DNA from: Dactylosporangium siamense
GTDB taxonomy: Bacteria; Actinomycetota; Actinomycetes; Mycobacteriales; Micromonosporaceae
NCBI RefSeq assembly: GCF_016862795.1
Contig: NZ_BONQ01000017.1
Location: 186,001-250,000, forward strand
Length of the DNA: 64,000 nucleotides
Direction of reading: 5' to 3'
Of this stretch, positions 7,135-16,105 are shown one piece after another; the first letter of the stretch is position 1, and each line of letters opens with the position of its first letter. The translations under genes were made by a program, and so were the position numbers. The notes beneath the pieces are model-generated. The model was not told the DNA's origin, did no database searches, and worked only from the letters and a program-made list of their open reading frames with translations.

Positions 7135-10100
7135 GTGCAGGTCACGCCGCTGTCCGGCAGGCTCTGGGTCAGTGTGCTCGGGGACACGACCGCGACCGTT
7201 GACGGCGCGTTCGTCGACCTGGGCGGGCGGCGCCAGCGGGCCGTGCTCGCGGTGCTCGTGCTCCACCGGGGTGACGTCGTGCCCACCGACCGGCTGATCG
7301 ACTGCGTCTGGGGCGACCGGCCACCGGCGAACGCCGCCGGGGCGCTGCAGGCGTACGTGTCGCACCTGCGCCGCAGGCTGGAGCCCGGCGCGACGGCACG
7401 GGCGCGTGGCAACGTGATCGCGTCGCGACCGCCCGGATACGCGCTGACGCTGGACACGGAGGCCGTCGACGCGTGGCGCTTCGACCGGTCCATCACCGCG
7501 GCGCTCGGCACCGGCGACCACGGCGCACAGCGGGACCTGCTCGAGGCGGCGCTGCGGCTGTGGCAGGGACCGGCCTACGCGGAGTACGCCGACGAGCCGT
7601 GGGCGCAGGCCGAGGTGGCGCGCCTCGCCGAGCTGCGCGAGGTCGCCCGGGAGCAGCTGCTCGCGGCCCGGCTCGCGCTGGGCGACAGCGCGCTGCTGGT
7701 GCCCGAGCTGGAGCAGCTGGTCGCCGAGGAACCACTGCGGGAGCAGCGCTGGCGGTTGCTGGTCCTGGCCCTGTACCGGGCGCACCGGCAGGGTGACGCC
7801 CTGGGTGCGCTGCGGCGGGCCCGGCAGACGCTGTCCGAGCAGCTCGGCGTCGATCCGGGGCCGGCGCTGCGGGCGCTGGAGGCCGAGGTTCTGGCCCAGG
7901 CCGAGACCCTGGACGCGCCACCGCGGCCGGGGGCCGCCGGCACAGCTGGGCCGGACGCCCGGGAAGGCGCGCCGCAGCGTCCGGGTGCGCGGGAGGACGG
8001 TGCTCCGGGAGAGCACCACGAGGCAGCGGATCGCACCTCCAGGGGAAACTCCTCGCCGGAGGCGGCGACCGGTCCGGGCCGGAACGTGCCGTCGGAGGGA
8101 TTGCCGGTACCCCCGCGAAAAACGACGGACGAGCACCTGGTGGATCGCGACCAGGAGGTGGCGGACCTGCGGCTCGCGGCCGGCGACGCGTTCGGTGGGG
8201 TGCCGAGACTGGCGATGATCGAGGGGCCGGCCGGGATCGGCAAGAGCCGGCTGCTGACCGAGGCGCGGCGGATCGCGGACGGTCACGGGGCGGTGACGCT
8301 CACCGCGCGGGGCAGCCAGCTGGAGAAGGAGTTCGGCTTCGGCGTGGTGCGGCAGCTGTTCGAGGCGCTGCTCACCGACCCGGTGGCGCGGGAACGGCTC
8401 CTGGCCGGCGCCGCCGCGTCGGCCGCGTCCGTGTTCGACATCGGGCTCGCCGCGGGTGAGCACTCCGAGCGGGGCGATCACACGTTCGCGGCGCTGCACG
8501 GGCTCTACTGGCTGACCGCGAACGTCGCCGCGACGCGCCCCCTGACCATCGTGGTGGACGACCTGCAGTGGTGCGACACGGGTTCGCTGCGGTTCCTGGC
8601 GTACCTGGTGCGCCGGCTCGACGGGCTGCCGGTGCTGCTCGTGGCGACGCTGCGCACCGGTGAGCAGTACGACGACGACGCGCTGATCTCGGAGCTGCAG
8701 CTCGACCCGGCGACCACCCCGGTGCGGCCCGGTCCGTTGAGCGCCGCCGGCGTCGCCGACCTCGTGCGGGAGCGGCTCGGCGACGAGGCCGAACCCCGGT
8801 TCGTCGCCGCGTGCCACCGGACCACGTCCGGCAACCCGCTGCTGCTGCGGCAGCTGCTGCGGGCCCTGGAGACCAACGACGTCCGGCCCACCGACGCGCA
8901 CGCCGGCACGGTGACCGCGATCGGCTCGCGGGCCGTGTCCAGCATGGTCCTCATCCGGCTGCGGCGGATGCCGGCGGCGAGCACCGCCGTCGCCCGGGCG
9001 ATCGCGGTCCTCGGCGACGGTGCGGGCCTGCCCACGATCGCGGCCCTCGCCGGTGTCGACGAGCCGGCCGCGGCGGCGGCGGTCGCCGCCCTCGCGCGGG
9101 CCGAGGTGGTGCGGCACGAGTACCCGGTCGGGTTCGTCCACCCGCTCGTGCGCGACGCGGTCTACCAGGACCTGCCGCCCGGCGAGCGGCAGCTGCACCA
9201 CGAGCGGGCGGCCCGGGTCCTCAGCGGGCTGTCGGCGGCGCCGGAGCAGGTCGCCGCGCACCTGCTGCAGATGCCCGAACGCGCCGACCAGTGGGTCGTC
9301 GACGTGCTGCGGGCCGCGGCCGACACGGCGCTGCACCGCGGCGCGCCCGACGGTGCCGCCGCCTACCTGCGCCGCGCCCTGGCCGAGCCGCCCGTGCCGC
9401 AGCAGCGACCGGCGGTGCTGCTGCAGCTGGGGCAGGTCGAGACGCTCAACGACGGCCCGGCGGCGATCGCGCACCTGCGGGCCGCGTACGACGATCCGGT
9501 CACCGACCCGGCGACGTTCGCGGCGGTGTCCCGGATGCTCATCCACACGCTGATCTTCACCGGGCCCGAGGGCAACGCGCCGGAGTTCGCGCGCCGGGCG
9601 TCGGCGCGCCTGGACGCGTCGTTCACCGACGAGCGGCAGGGCATGCAGGCCCTGGAGCGCATCGCCGGGTACATGTACAGCGGCGCCCCCGACGCGTTCC
9701 CGGCGGACACCCCGGAGGTCTCCGGCGACGGGCTCGGCGCCCGGATGCTCGCCGTGTGCCACGCCTGGCAGGCCTTCGTCAACGGCGAGCGGCGCGGCGA
9801 GGCGGTGCGGCTGGCCCGCTTCGCCCTGGCCGACGGGATCCTGCTGCGCGGCGATCCCGGGCTCTTCTGGGTCATCGCGGGCGTGGTGCTCGAGGAGGCC
9901 GACGAGGACGCCGGCACGCTGTGGGACGACGGGCTGAAGCTCGGGCACACCCGCGGGTCGCTGTTCACCGTCCTCGCCGCGCACCTGTGGCGCGGGTGGC
10001 GGGAATGGCAGCGGGGTGACCTGCCGGAGGCGTGCACGTCCCTCGTCGCCGCCAACGAGCAGAGCCTGCGCTGGGGTGGCGTGCCCGCGATCGGCATCTC

Positions 10101-10860
10101 CTACGGCGAGGCGTACCTGGTGCGGGCCCTCGTCGACCGCGGCGAGGTGGGCGAGGCCAGGGCGTTCGTCGAGGAGCACGGCAGCCGCCCGCGCGTCGGC
10201 GACGGCATCCGGCTGTTCAACCAGGCCTCGGCGACGCTGCTGATGGCGGAGGGGCAGCATGAGCGGGCCCTGTCCCTGCTGGGCACCGGCCACTCCGGCA
10301 ATCCGATGTGGTTCGAGGAGCGTGGCCTGCGCGCCTCGGCGCTGGCGGCGCTGGGGCGCACCGACGAGGCGGTGGCACTGGCGTTGTCCGATATTTCGGA
10401 TGTACGGCGTTGGGGTACGCCGCGCGGGGTCGGGCGTGCCCTGCGGGTCCTGGGCGAGCTGCGCCGGGACCGGGCCGACCTCGCCGCCGCCGTCGAGACC
10501 CTGGCCGGCACGCAGGCCCGGCTCGAGCACGCGCGGGCGCTGTTCGCCCTCGGCGACCTCGACCGCGACGCACCGATGCTCCGCGACGCGTTGCGGCTCG
10601 CCGAGGAGTGCGGGGCGGCGCCGCTGCGGTCCCAGGTCGCCGCCGCCCTCGCCGGGCTCGGCGAACAGGTCCCGGCCCAGCCGTCGGCGTCGCTGACCAC
10701 CGGCGAGCGCCGCATCGCCTCCCTCGCCGTGGGCGGCGCCGACGACCGCGACATCGCCCAGGCGCTGTTCCTGACCCCGCACACGGTGAGCGACACCCTC
10801 GCCGCGATCCGCCGCAAACTCGGCGTCACCACCCTCGCCGAGCTGCGGGCGCACGTCTGA
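7135..10860 (+). CDS. Large SARP-family regulator with AAA ATPase core and C-terminal LuxR HTH
   Basis: A 1241-residue regulator with two DNA-binding ends. Domains in order: OmpR-type trans_reg_C (about 5-95), BTAD (about 100-245), a Pro/Arg/Glu-rich linker, an AAA ATPase core with Walker A GPAGIGKSRLL near 363 and Walker B TIVVDDLQWCD near 472, a long TPR-like helical stretch, and a LuxR HTH in the last 65 residues (LTTGERRIASLAVGG). SARP-AAA proteins often switch on secondary-metabolite genes. The GTG at 7135 follows an AGGGAGG Shine-Dalgarno; GTG 7117 is an in-frame alternative. No biosynthetic cluster is next to it; the flavoprotein oxidase 51 bp downstream is the nearest candidate target. 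Confidence 0.88.
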   Translation: MQVTPLSGRLWVSVLGDTTATVDGAFVDLGGRRQRAVLAVLVLHRGDVVPTDRLIDCVWGDRPPANAAGALQAYVSHLRRRLEPGATARARGNVIASRPPGYALTLDTEAVDAWRFDRSITAALGTGDHGAQRDLLEAALRLWQGPAYAEYADEPWAQAEVARLAELREVAREQLLAARLALGDSALLVPELEQLVAEEPLREQRWRLLVLALYRAHRQGDALGALRRARQTLSEQLGVDPGPALRALEAEVLAQAETLDAPPRPGAAGTAGPDAREGAPQRPGAREDGAPGEHHEAADRTSRGNSSPEAATGPGRNVPSEGLPVPPRKTTDEHLVDRDQEVADLRLAAGDAFGGVPRLAMIEGPAGIGKSRLLTEARRIADGHGAVTLTARGSQLEKEFGFGVVRQLFEALLTDPVARERLLAGAAASAASVFDIGLAAGEHSERGDHTFAALHGLYWLTANVAATRPLTIVVDDLQWCDTGSLRFLAYLVRRLDGLPVLLVATLRTGEQYDDDALISELQLDPATTPVRPGPLSAAGVADLVRERLGDEAEPRFVAACHRTTSGNPLLLRQLLRALETNDVRPTDAHAGTVTAIGSRAVSSMVLIRLRRMPAASTAVARAIAVLGDGAGLPTIAALAGVDEPAAAAAVAALARAEVVRHEYPVGFVHPLVRDAVYQDLPPGERQLHHERAARVLSGLSAAPEQVAAHLLQMPERADQWVVDVLRAAADTALHRGAPDGAAAYLRRALAEPPVPQQRPAVLLQLGQVETLNDGPAAIAHLRAAYDDPVTDPATFAAVSRMLIHTLIFTGPEGNAPEFARRASARLDASFTDERQGMQALERIAGYMYSGAPDAFPADTPEVSGDGLGARMLAVCHAWQAFVNGERRGEAVRLARFALADGILLRGDPGLFWVIAGVVLEEADEDAGTLWDDGLKLGHTRGSLFTVLAAHLWRGWREWQRGDLPEACTSLVAANEQSLRWGGVPAIGISYGEAYLVRALVDRGEVGEARAFVEEHGSRPRVGDGIRLFNQASATLLMAEGQHERALSLLGTGHSGNPMWFEERGLRASALAALGRTDEAVALALSDISDVRRWGTPRGVGRALRVLGELRRDRADLAAAVETLAGTQARLEHARALFALGDLDRDAPMLRDALRLAEECGAAPLRSQVAAALAGLGEQVPAQPSASLTTGERRIASLAVGGADDRDIAQALFLTPHTVSDTLAAIRRKLGVTTLAELRAHV

Positions 10861-10911
10861 CTCAGGTCTCTCGCAAGTTGGATCCAAGGGCGTTGCCGCA
10901 GCTTGTAGCGC

Positions 10912-12252
10912 ATGACCACTGTTGCGAACACACTGCGCGGCCTCTGCGGCGGCGCGCTCCACCTTCCCGGTGACCCGGGCTACGACACCGCACGGACCCC
11001 GTGGAACGTCGCGGTCGACCAGCGGCCGGCGGCGGTCGCGTACCCCGCCGACGCCGCCGAGGTCGCCGCCGTCGTCCGCGCCGCGGCCGGCGCCGGGCTG
11101 CGGGTCGCGGCGCAGGGCACCGGCCACAACGCGGGCCCGCTGGGCCCCCTCGACGACGTGGTCCTGCTGCGCACGTCCGCGATGACCGGCGTCACCGTCA
11201 CCGGCCGCACCGCCCGGGTCGAGGCCGGCGCCCTGTGGATCGACGTGGTCGAGCAGGCCACCCCGCACGGGCTCGCCGCGCTGCACGGCTCGTCGCCGGA
11301 CGTCGGCGTCGTCGGGTACTCCCTCGGCGGCGGCATGGGCTGGTACTCCCGCGCCCTGGGCCTGCAGGCGAACGCCCTCACCGCGGCCGAGCTGGTCACC
11401 GCCGACGGCACGCTGGTGCGCGTCGACGCCGACCACGAGCCGGAGCTGTTCTGGGCCCTGCGCGGCGGCGGCGGCAACTTCGGCGTCGTCACCGCCGTCG
11501 AGTTCGACCTGTTCCCGATCAGGACCGCGTACGCCGGCCTGCTCGCCTGGGACTGGCAGGAGGCCGCCCGGGTCCTGCCGGCGTGGCTGGACTGGGCCGC
11601 GACCGCACCCGACGAGGTGACCACCGCCCTGCGGCTGCTGCAGCTGCCGCCGCTGCCGCAGCTCCCGCCGGCGCTGCAGGGCCGCCAGCTGCTCGTCGTC
11701 GACGGCGCCGTCCTGGGCGGTTCGGACGTCCTCGCGCCGCTGCGGGCGCTCAGACCGTTCCTCGACACGTTCGCCGACGTGCCGGCCGCCTCGCTGATCC
11801 GGCTGCACCTGGACCCGGAAGGCCCGACCCCGACGGTGTCGAGGACGGCGCTGCTGGGTGACCTGTCCGGGGCGGCGGTCGACGCGCTGCTCGCGGCGGC
11901 CGGCCCGGACTCCGGCACGTCGCTGCTGGTCCCCGCCGAACTGCGGCAGCTCGGTGGAGCGCTGGGCCGGCCCGCCCCTGGCGGCGGCGCGCTGTCGTCC
12001 GTCGACGGGGCGTTCGCGCTGTTCTCCTGCGGGATCGCGGCCACGCCTGAGATGGGTCGGGCGGCTGCCGCCGACGCCGGCCGGGTCGTGTCGGCGCTCG
12101 CGCCGTGGGCGACGGGTTCGCAGTACCTCAACTTCGCCGAGGTGCCGGTCGCGGCGGAGACCGCGTTCGAGCCGGCCACCCTGCGGCGGCTGCGGGCGGT
12201 CCGGGCCGGGGTGGACCCGTCGGGGCTGTTCGTCGCCAACCACGCCATCTGA
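10912..12252 (+). CDS. FAD-linked oxidase with BBE domain
   Basis: A 446-residue flavoprotein of the same superfamily as the gene at 1131-2420, but diverged. An FAD_binding_4 domain carries QGTGHNAGPLG, with the presumptive FAD-linking His, and GVVGYSLGGGMGWYSRALG. The C-terminal segment ends VDPSGLFVANHAI as in BBE-type oxidases. It probably oxidises a small molecule with O2 as acceptor; the substrate is unknown. It follows the SARP-LuxR gene by 51 bp in the same direction, so co-regulation is plausible. Confidence 0.83.
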   Translation: MTTVANTLRGLCGGALHLPGDPGYDTARTPWNVAVDQRPAAVAYPADAAEVAAVVRAAAGAGLRVAAQGTGHNAGPLGPLDDVVLLRTSAMTGVTVTGRTARVEAGALWIDVVEQATPHGLAALHGSSPDVGVVGYSLGGGMGWYSRALGLQANALTAAELVTADGTLVRVDADHEPELFWALRGGGGNFGVVTAVEFDLFPIRTAYAGLLAWDWQEAARVLPAWLDWAATAPDEVTTALRLLQLPPLPQLPPALQGRQLLVVDGAVLGGSDVLAPLRALRPFLDTFADVPAASLIRLHLDPEGPTPTVSRTALLGDLSGAAVDALLAAAGPDSGTSLLVPAELRQLGGALGRPAPGGGALSSVDGAFALFSCGIAATPEMGRAAAADAGRVVSALAPWATGSQYLNFAEVPVAAETAFEPATLRRLRAVRAGVDPSGLFVANHAI

Positions 12253-12260
12253 ACTTCGCG

Positions 12261-12290
12261 GACCGGCATCCTGCGCGCGGGGTGCCGGTC
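12261..12290 (+). terminator. Hairpin downstream of the FAD-linked oxidase
   Basis: GACCGGCA at 12261-12268 pairs with TGCCGGTC at 12283-12290. Further pairing continues inside after one mismatch. It lies 8 bp after the oxidase stop and before the desaturase start at 12315. There is no T-tract, which is common for actinobacterial hairpin terminators. Confidence 0.45.
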
Positions 12291-12314
12291 ATCGCGGCGG
12301 GTTAGCGTGCCGGC

Positions 12315-13220
12315 GTGGCACTCCCGATGCTGGCCGCGAAGCGGCCACTGCCCGCCCAGGTGGCGGTGTACGCGTTCGTGACGGTGCCGTTCCTGGCCCT
12401 CGTCGCCGCGGTCCCGTTGGCCTGGGGCTGGGGCCTCAGCTGGCTCGACGTCGCCCTCGCGGCGGCCTTCTACACCGCGACGTGCCTCGGCACAACGGTC
12501 GGCTTCCACCGGTACTTCACCCACGGCGCGTTCAAGGCCCGCCGGTCGCTGCGGATCGGCCTCGCCGTCGCCGGCAGCATGGCGGTGCAGGGGCCGATCC
12601 TGCACTGGGTCGCCGACCACCGCCGGCACCACGCGTTCGCCGACAAGGAGGGCGACCCGCACTCGCCGTGGCTGTTCGGCACGGGTCCCGCCGCGCTCGC
12701 CCGCGGGTTCTGGCACGCCCACCTCGGCTGGGTCCTCGACCGGGACCTGACCAACCAGCGGCGCTTCGCCCCGGACCTCCTCGCCGACCGCGACATCCGG
12801 CTGGTGCACCGGCTCTTCGGGCCGCTGACGGTGCTGACCCTGCTGCTCCCGGCCGTCATCGGCGGCCTCGCGACCTGGACCTGGTGGGGCGCGGCGACCG
12901 CGTTCTTCTGGGCCGGTCTGGTCCGGGTCACCGCCCTGCACCACGTCACCTGGTCGGTGAACAGCGTCTGCCACATGATCGGCGAGCGGCCGTTCGCGGC
13001 CCGGGACCGGTCCGCGAACTTCTGGCCCCTCGCCGTGCTCAGCATGGGCGAGTCGTGGCACAACCTGCACCACGCCGACCCGACCAGCGCCCGGCACGGC
13101 GTCCTGCCCGGGCAGATCGACATCTCGGCGTGGCTGATCCGGCGCTTCGAACGGGCCGGCTGGGCGTGGGACGTGCGCTGGCCCACCCCGGAGCGGCTGG
13201 CCCGGCTGGCGGCCGGCTAG
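12315..13220 (+). CDS. Acyl-CoA desaturase (stearoyl-CoA 9-desaturase type)
   Basis: A 301-residue integral membrane diiron desaturase. All three histidine boxes are present: HRYFTH near residue 63, HRRHH near 100 and HNLHH near 252. Hydrophobic pairs (about 12-50 and 170-210) span the membrane. It inserts a double bond into a saturated acyl chain and needs an electron donor that is not encoded here. The start is GTG. It is convergent with the Gln-rich protein gene, with 11 bp between stops. Confidence 0.88.
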   Translation: MALPMLAAKRPLPAQVAVYAFVTVPFLALVAAVPLAWGWGLSWLDVALAAAFYTATCLGTTVGFHRYFTHGAFKARRSLRIGLAVAGSMAVQGPILHWVADHRRHHAFADKEGDPHSPWLFGTGPAALARGFWHAHLGWVLDRDLTNQRRFAPDLLADRDIRLVHRLFGPLTVLTLLLPAVIGGLATWTWWGAATAFFWAGLVRVTALHHVTWSVNSVCHMIGERPFAARDRSANFWPLAVLSMGESWHNLHHADPTSARHGVLPGQIDISAWLIRRFERAGWAWDVRWPTPERLARLAAG

Positions 13221-13231
13221 AGATTGAGCTG

Positions 13232-13687
13232 TTACAGGTAGACGTCCAGGCGGCCGCTGAACATGCCGTTGCCCTGCACCAGCCGCGCCTGGGCGGCGGC
13301 GTCGGTGGCCCGGTCGAGCTGCAGCCGGTTTTCCTCCGCCCGCTGCCGCAGCTGGTCCTCCAGGCGCGCCTGGTCCTGGATGCGCTGCTGGTCGTCGAGG
13401 CGCTGCTGGTCCTGCACCCGCTGCTGCTGGATGCGGTACTGGTCGTCCTGGGACTGCTGCACGTCGTCGGCGCGGCGCTGGTCCTGGCGGACGAGGTCCT
13501 GGCGGACCGACTGCTGGTCCTCGACCCGGCGCTGGTCCTGCAGGCGCTGCTCCTGCTGCCGGTCCTGGGTCCGCTGGTCGTCCAGGCGCTGCTGGGCCAC
13601 CAGGTCGGTCTGGCGCTGCTGTTGCACCTGGGTGGCCGTGGTGGCCGTGATGCCCGTGGTGGTGGCTGCTACCGGTGTGATCGACAT
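13232..13687 (-). CDS. Gln/Arg/Asp-rich coiled-coil protein ending in LDVYL
   Basis: A 151-residue protein of unknown function. After an Ala/Thr-rich head (MSITPVAATTTGITATTATQ), residues about 22-120 are one long charged, Gln-rich heptad-like helix (repeats such as RLQDQRR, RVQDQQRLDDQQ), predicted coiled coil. The tail GMFSGRLDVYL resembles the tail GVDVYL of the small protein at 39489-39680. No signal peptide or membrane segment is seen. The strand is supported by G/C-rich third positions and an ATG start; low complexity makes the annotation less certain. Confidence 0.55.
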   Translation of the reverse strand: MSITPVAATTTGITATTATQVQQQRQTDLVAQQRLDDQRTQDRQQEQRLQDQRRVEDQQSVRQDLVRQDQRRADDVQQSQDDQYRIQQQRVQDQQRLDDQQRIQDQARLEDQLRQRAEENRLQLDRATDAAAQARLVQGNGMFSGRLDVYL

Positions 13688-13948
13688 CGCGCATCCCCGT
13701 CCTGCGACCCGATTACTCTCCGCATGCTCCTGACGACTCCACGTTACCCGTCATGATCGCCGCCCACCAGCCCGGTGCCCAGTGTTCCCCGTGTGTTCCA
13801 TGAGGTGCGGCGGGATCGAGGGCCGTGCAACCGCTTGCCTGACCGTAGGCTGGGATTCGCGAGACGCCGGTCACGTTCTGGAATCGTTGCTGTGCGTGGC
13901 GGTTGACTCGTAGTGTCACGGCGGCAGTCCGAGGAGAGGCGCGCATCC

Positions 13949-15475
13949 ATGCCCAGCGAGAACGGCACGATCGGCGAGCACGTCACCATCCCGCAGGAGT
14001 CCGACGACCGGCAGGCCCCACCGGCGACGGTCGTCATCTTCGGTGCCTCCGGAGACCTGACGCGGCGCAAGCTGATCCCCGCGATCGAGAGCCTGGCCCG
14101 GCACAACCGGCTCACCGAGCGGTTCGCCGTCGTCGGCGTCGCCCGGACCCCGATGGACGACGACCAGTTCATCCACGCGGTGCTCGGCGACCGGGGCCTG
14201 TCGGGCATGCCGCAACTGGCCGGCGCGGTGCGGTACATCTCCGGCGGCTACGACGACCCGGAGACGTACAAGCGCCTGGCCACCGTGCTCGACGAGCTGG
14301 ACCACCAGCGCGGCACCGCGGGCAACCGGATCTTCTACCTGTCGACCCCCGCCGAGGCGTTCCCGCTCGTCATCAACGGCCTCGCCGGCGCCGGCCTGCA
14401 CCAGTCCCGCGAGGACTCCTTCGCCCGCCTCGTGATCGAGAAGCCCTACGGGCACAACGAGGCCAGCGCCAAGCAGCTCGACGCCACCGTGCACGCCGCC
14501 TTCGACGAGTCGCAGGTCTTCCGCATCGACCACTACCTGGGCAAGGACACCGTCCAGAACGTGCTGGCGCTGCGCTTCGCCAACGCCATCTTCCAGCCGA
14601 TCTGGGACCGCACCTGGGTCGACCACGTGCAGATCACCGTCGCGGAGACCCTCGGCGTCGGCACCCGCGGCAGCTTCTACGAGCACGCCGGCGCGATGCG
14701 CGACATCGTGCAGAACCACGTGCTGCAGGTCCTCGCCCTCGCGCTGATGGAGCCGCCCGCGTCGTTCAGCGCCGAGGCGGTCCGCAACGAGAAGGTCAAG
14801 CTCCTCCAGGCGATCCGCCTGCCCAGCGGCCGCGCGATCGACGACATCGCGGTGCGCGGGCAGTACACCCGCGGCGGCTCCCGCTCCGAGCTCATGGCCG
14901 GCTACCGCGAGGAGCCCGGCGTCGACCCCCTGTCGCGCACCGAGACCTACGCGGCGCTGCGCCTGGACGTCGACAACTGGCGCTGGGCCGGCGTGCCGTT
15001 CTACGTCCGCACCGGCAAGCGCCTGCCGAGCCGGGTCACCGAGGTCGCTCTGCAGTTCCAGCGCCCGCCGCACCTGCCGATCCCCAACCGGCAGCTGACC
15101 GAGCTGCAGCCCGACGCCCTCATCCTGCGCATCCAGCCCGACGAGGGCATCGCCCTGCGCTTCGGCGCGAAGGTCCCGGGCCACTCGTTCCGGGTCCGCT
15201 CCGCGAGCATGGACTTCTCCTACGACAAGACCTTCCGCGAGGAGTCCCCCGAGGCCTACGAGCGGCTCCTGCTCGACGCCCTGATCGGCGACACCACGCT
15301 GTTCATCCGCTCCGACGAGGTCGAGCAGTGCTGGCGGATCGTCGACCCGATCCTGGAGCGCTGGGCCGAGGACACCGGCCCGATCCCGACCTACGAGGCC
15401 GCCTCCTGGGGCCCGACGGAGGCGAACCGCCTCATCGAGCGCAGCGGCCGCGCCTGGCGCAACACGGTCGCCTGA
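13949..15475 (+). CDS. zwf: Glucose-6-phosphate 1-dehydrogenase
   Basis: A 508-residue enzyme that oxidises glucose 6-phosphate to 6-phosphogluconolactone with NAD(P)+, the entry step of the oxidative pentose phosphate pathway. The N-terminal nucleotide motif FGASGDLTRRKLIPA, the substrate/catalytic motif RIDHYLGKDTVQN and the EKPYG segment are all present. Length matches the family. The ATG at 13949 is preferred over 13913 because GAGGAGAGG sits about 10 nt upstream. It stands alone, without the pgl, gnd or tal neighbours often seen, so it may be one of several G6PDH copies. Confidence 0.93.
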   Translation: MPSENGTIGEHVTIPQESDDRQAPPATVVIFGASGDLTRRKLIPAIESLARHNRLTERFAVVGVARTPMDDDQFIHAVLGDRGLSGMPQLAGAVRYISGGYDDPETYKRLATVLDELDHQRGTAGNRIFYLSTPAEAFPLVINGLAGAGLHQSREDSFARLVIEKPYGHNEASAKQLDATVHAAFDESQVFRIDHYLGKDTVQNVLALRFANAIFQPIWDRTWVDHVQITVAETLGVGTRGSFYEHAGAMRDIVQNHVLQVLALALMEPPASFSAEAVRNEKVKLLQAIRLPSGRAIDDIAVRGQYTRGGSRSELMAGYREEPGVDPLSRTETYAALRLDVDNWRWAGVPFYVRTGKRLPSRVTEVALQFQRPPHLPIPNRQLTELQPDALILRIQPDEGIALRFGAKVPGHSFRVRSASMDFSYDKTFREESPEAYERLLLDALIGDTTLFIRSDEVEQCWRIVDPILERWAEDTGPIPTYEAASWGPTEANRLIERSGRAWRNTVA

Positions 15476-15489
15476 CCGGCCGCGTCAGG
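15471..15489. terminator. Short hairpin between convergent zwf and mazF genes
   Basis: CCTGAC at 15471-15476 pairs with GTCAGG at 15484-15489 around a GC-rich loop. It overlaps both stop codons of the convergent genes, which end 9 bp apart. A modest bidirectional terminator candidate. Confidence 0.3.
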
Positions 15490-15787
15490 TCTCCAGGTCG
15501 AACGCGACCGTGATCGCTCTGGCGAGTGCCTGCTCCTGATCGGGGAGCAGGTATCCCACCAGGGGACCGAGCGCATCACGGTCCACGGTTTCGATGTTGT
15601 CGCAGGACACCACCGATGGCCTGTCGAGGCCGTTCTGGGGGCCGACCGGCACCTCCGTGAGAAGGCCGCGGATCCTTGTCGTGATCGGTGCGATGGTCAC
15701 CGATCGCATATGCGGTCGGATCCGTTCCCGGGTGAGAACGAGGACCGGACGCGGCTTGTCTGTCTGCGCCAGGCGGATCTGCCGCAT
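15485..15787 (-). CDS. mazF: MazF/PemK-family toxin (endoribonuclease)
   Basis: A 100-residue PemK/MazF-like protein: MRQIRLAQTDKPRPVLVLTRE at the start (core KPRPVLVL), SVTIAPITTRIRG in the middle and the tail LLPDQEQALARAI. Family members are sequence-specific mRNA endonucleases that halt translation unless bound by their antitoxin. The ATG at 15787 overlaps the antitoxin stop by 1 nt (TGATG), so translation is coupled; a longer start at 15823 is rejected because it would run into the antitoxin gene. Confidence 0.88.
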   Translation of the reverse strand: MRQIRLAQTDKPRPVLVLTRERIRPHMRSVTIAPITTRIRGLLTEVPVGPQNGLDRPSVVSCDNIETVDRDALGPLVGYLLPDQEQALARAITVAFDLET

Positions 15788-16020
15788 CAGTCGATGTCCA
15801 GCGGCCGCCGGGCAGCGGCCCACGCATGGAAGTCGGCGAACTCGTCCGACTGGTCCGCCGCGTAGATCCGTGCGTCATGCTCCGCGTCCTGATGTCTCTT
15901 GTCGCGTTTGAGTGCGCGCAGCACGACCGCCGCGCGACTGGTCGCGGTGCCGTCGGCGATCTCCTGGTCGATGTACTTCACGATGTCGTCCGGCAACCGC
16001 ACGGCAATCTGTGTCGTCAT
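15787..16020 (-). CDS. Ribbon-helix-helix antitoxin of the MazEF pair
   Basis: A 77-residue protein with an N-terminal ribbon-helix-helix DNA-binding motif (MTTQIAVRLPDDIVKYIDQE, then TATSRAAVVLRAL) and an acidic C-terminal part that should wrap the toxin. It presumably neutralises the downstream MazF and represses their shared promoter. The ATG at 16020 starts exactly at the conserved motif; an upstream start at 16062 would add unrelated residues. First gene of the two-gene operon. Confidence 0.85.
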   Translation of the reverse strand: MTTQIAVRLPDDIVKYIDQEIADGTATSRAAVVLRALKRDKRHQDAEHDARIYAADQSDEFADFHAWAAARRPLDID

Positions 16021-16105
16021 ACCACGATGGTACCGATCTGGGATGCAGTCCGGTGTCGTCATGCGGCGATATTAGCCCTATGGCCACTAGGCTGCAAGTC
16101 GTGAT

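Noticed and set aside
6682-12243. An open reading frame of 1853 codons on the minus strand.
   Set aside because: It is antisense to the SARP-LuxR regulator and the flavoprotein oxidase, both with clear domains. It is Arg/Gly/Pro-rich and has no recognisable family, a normal GC-driven shadow.
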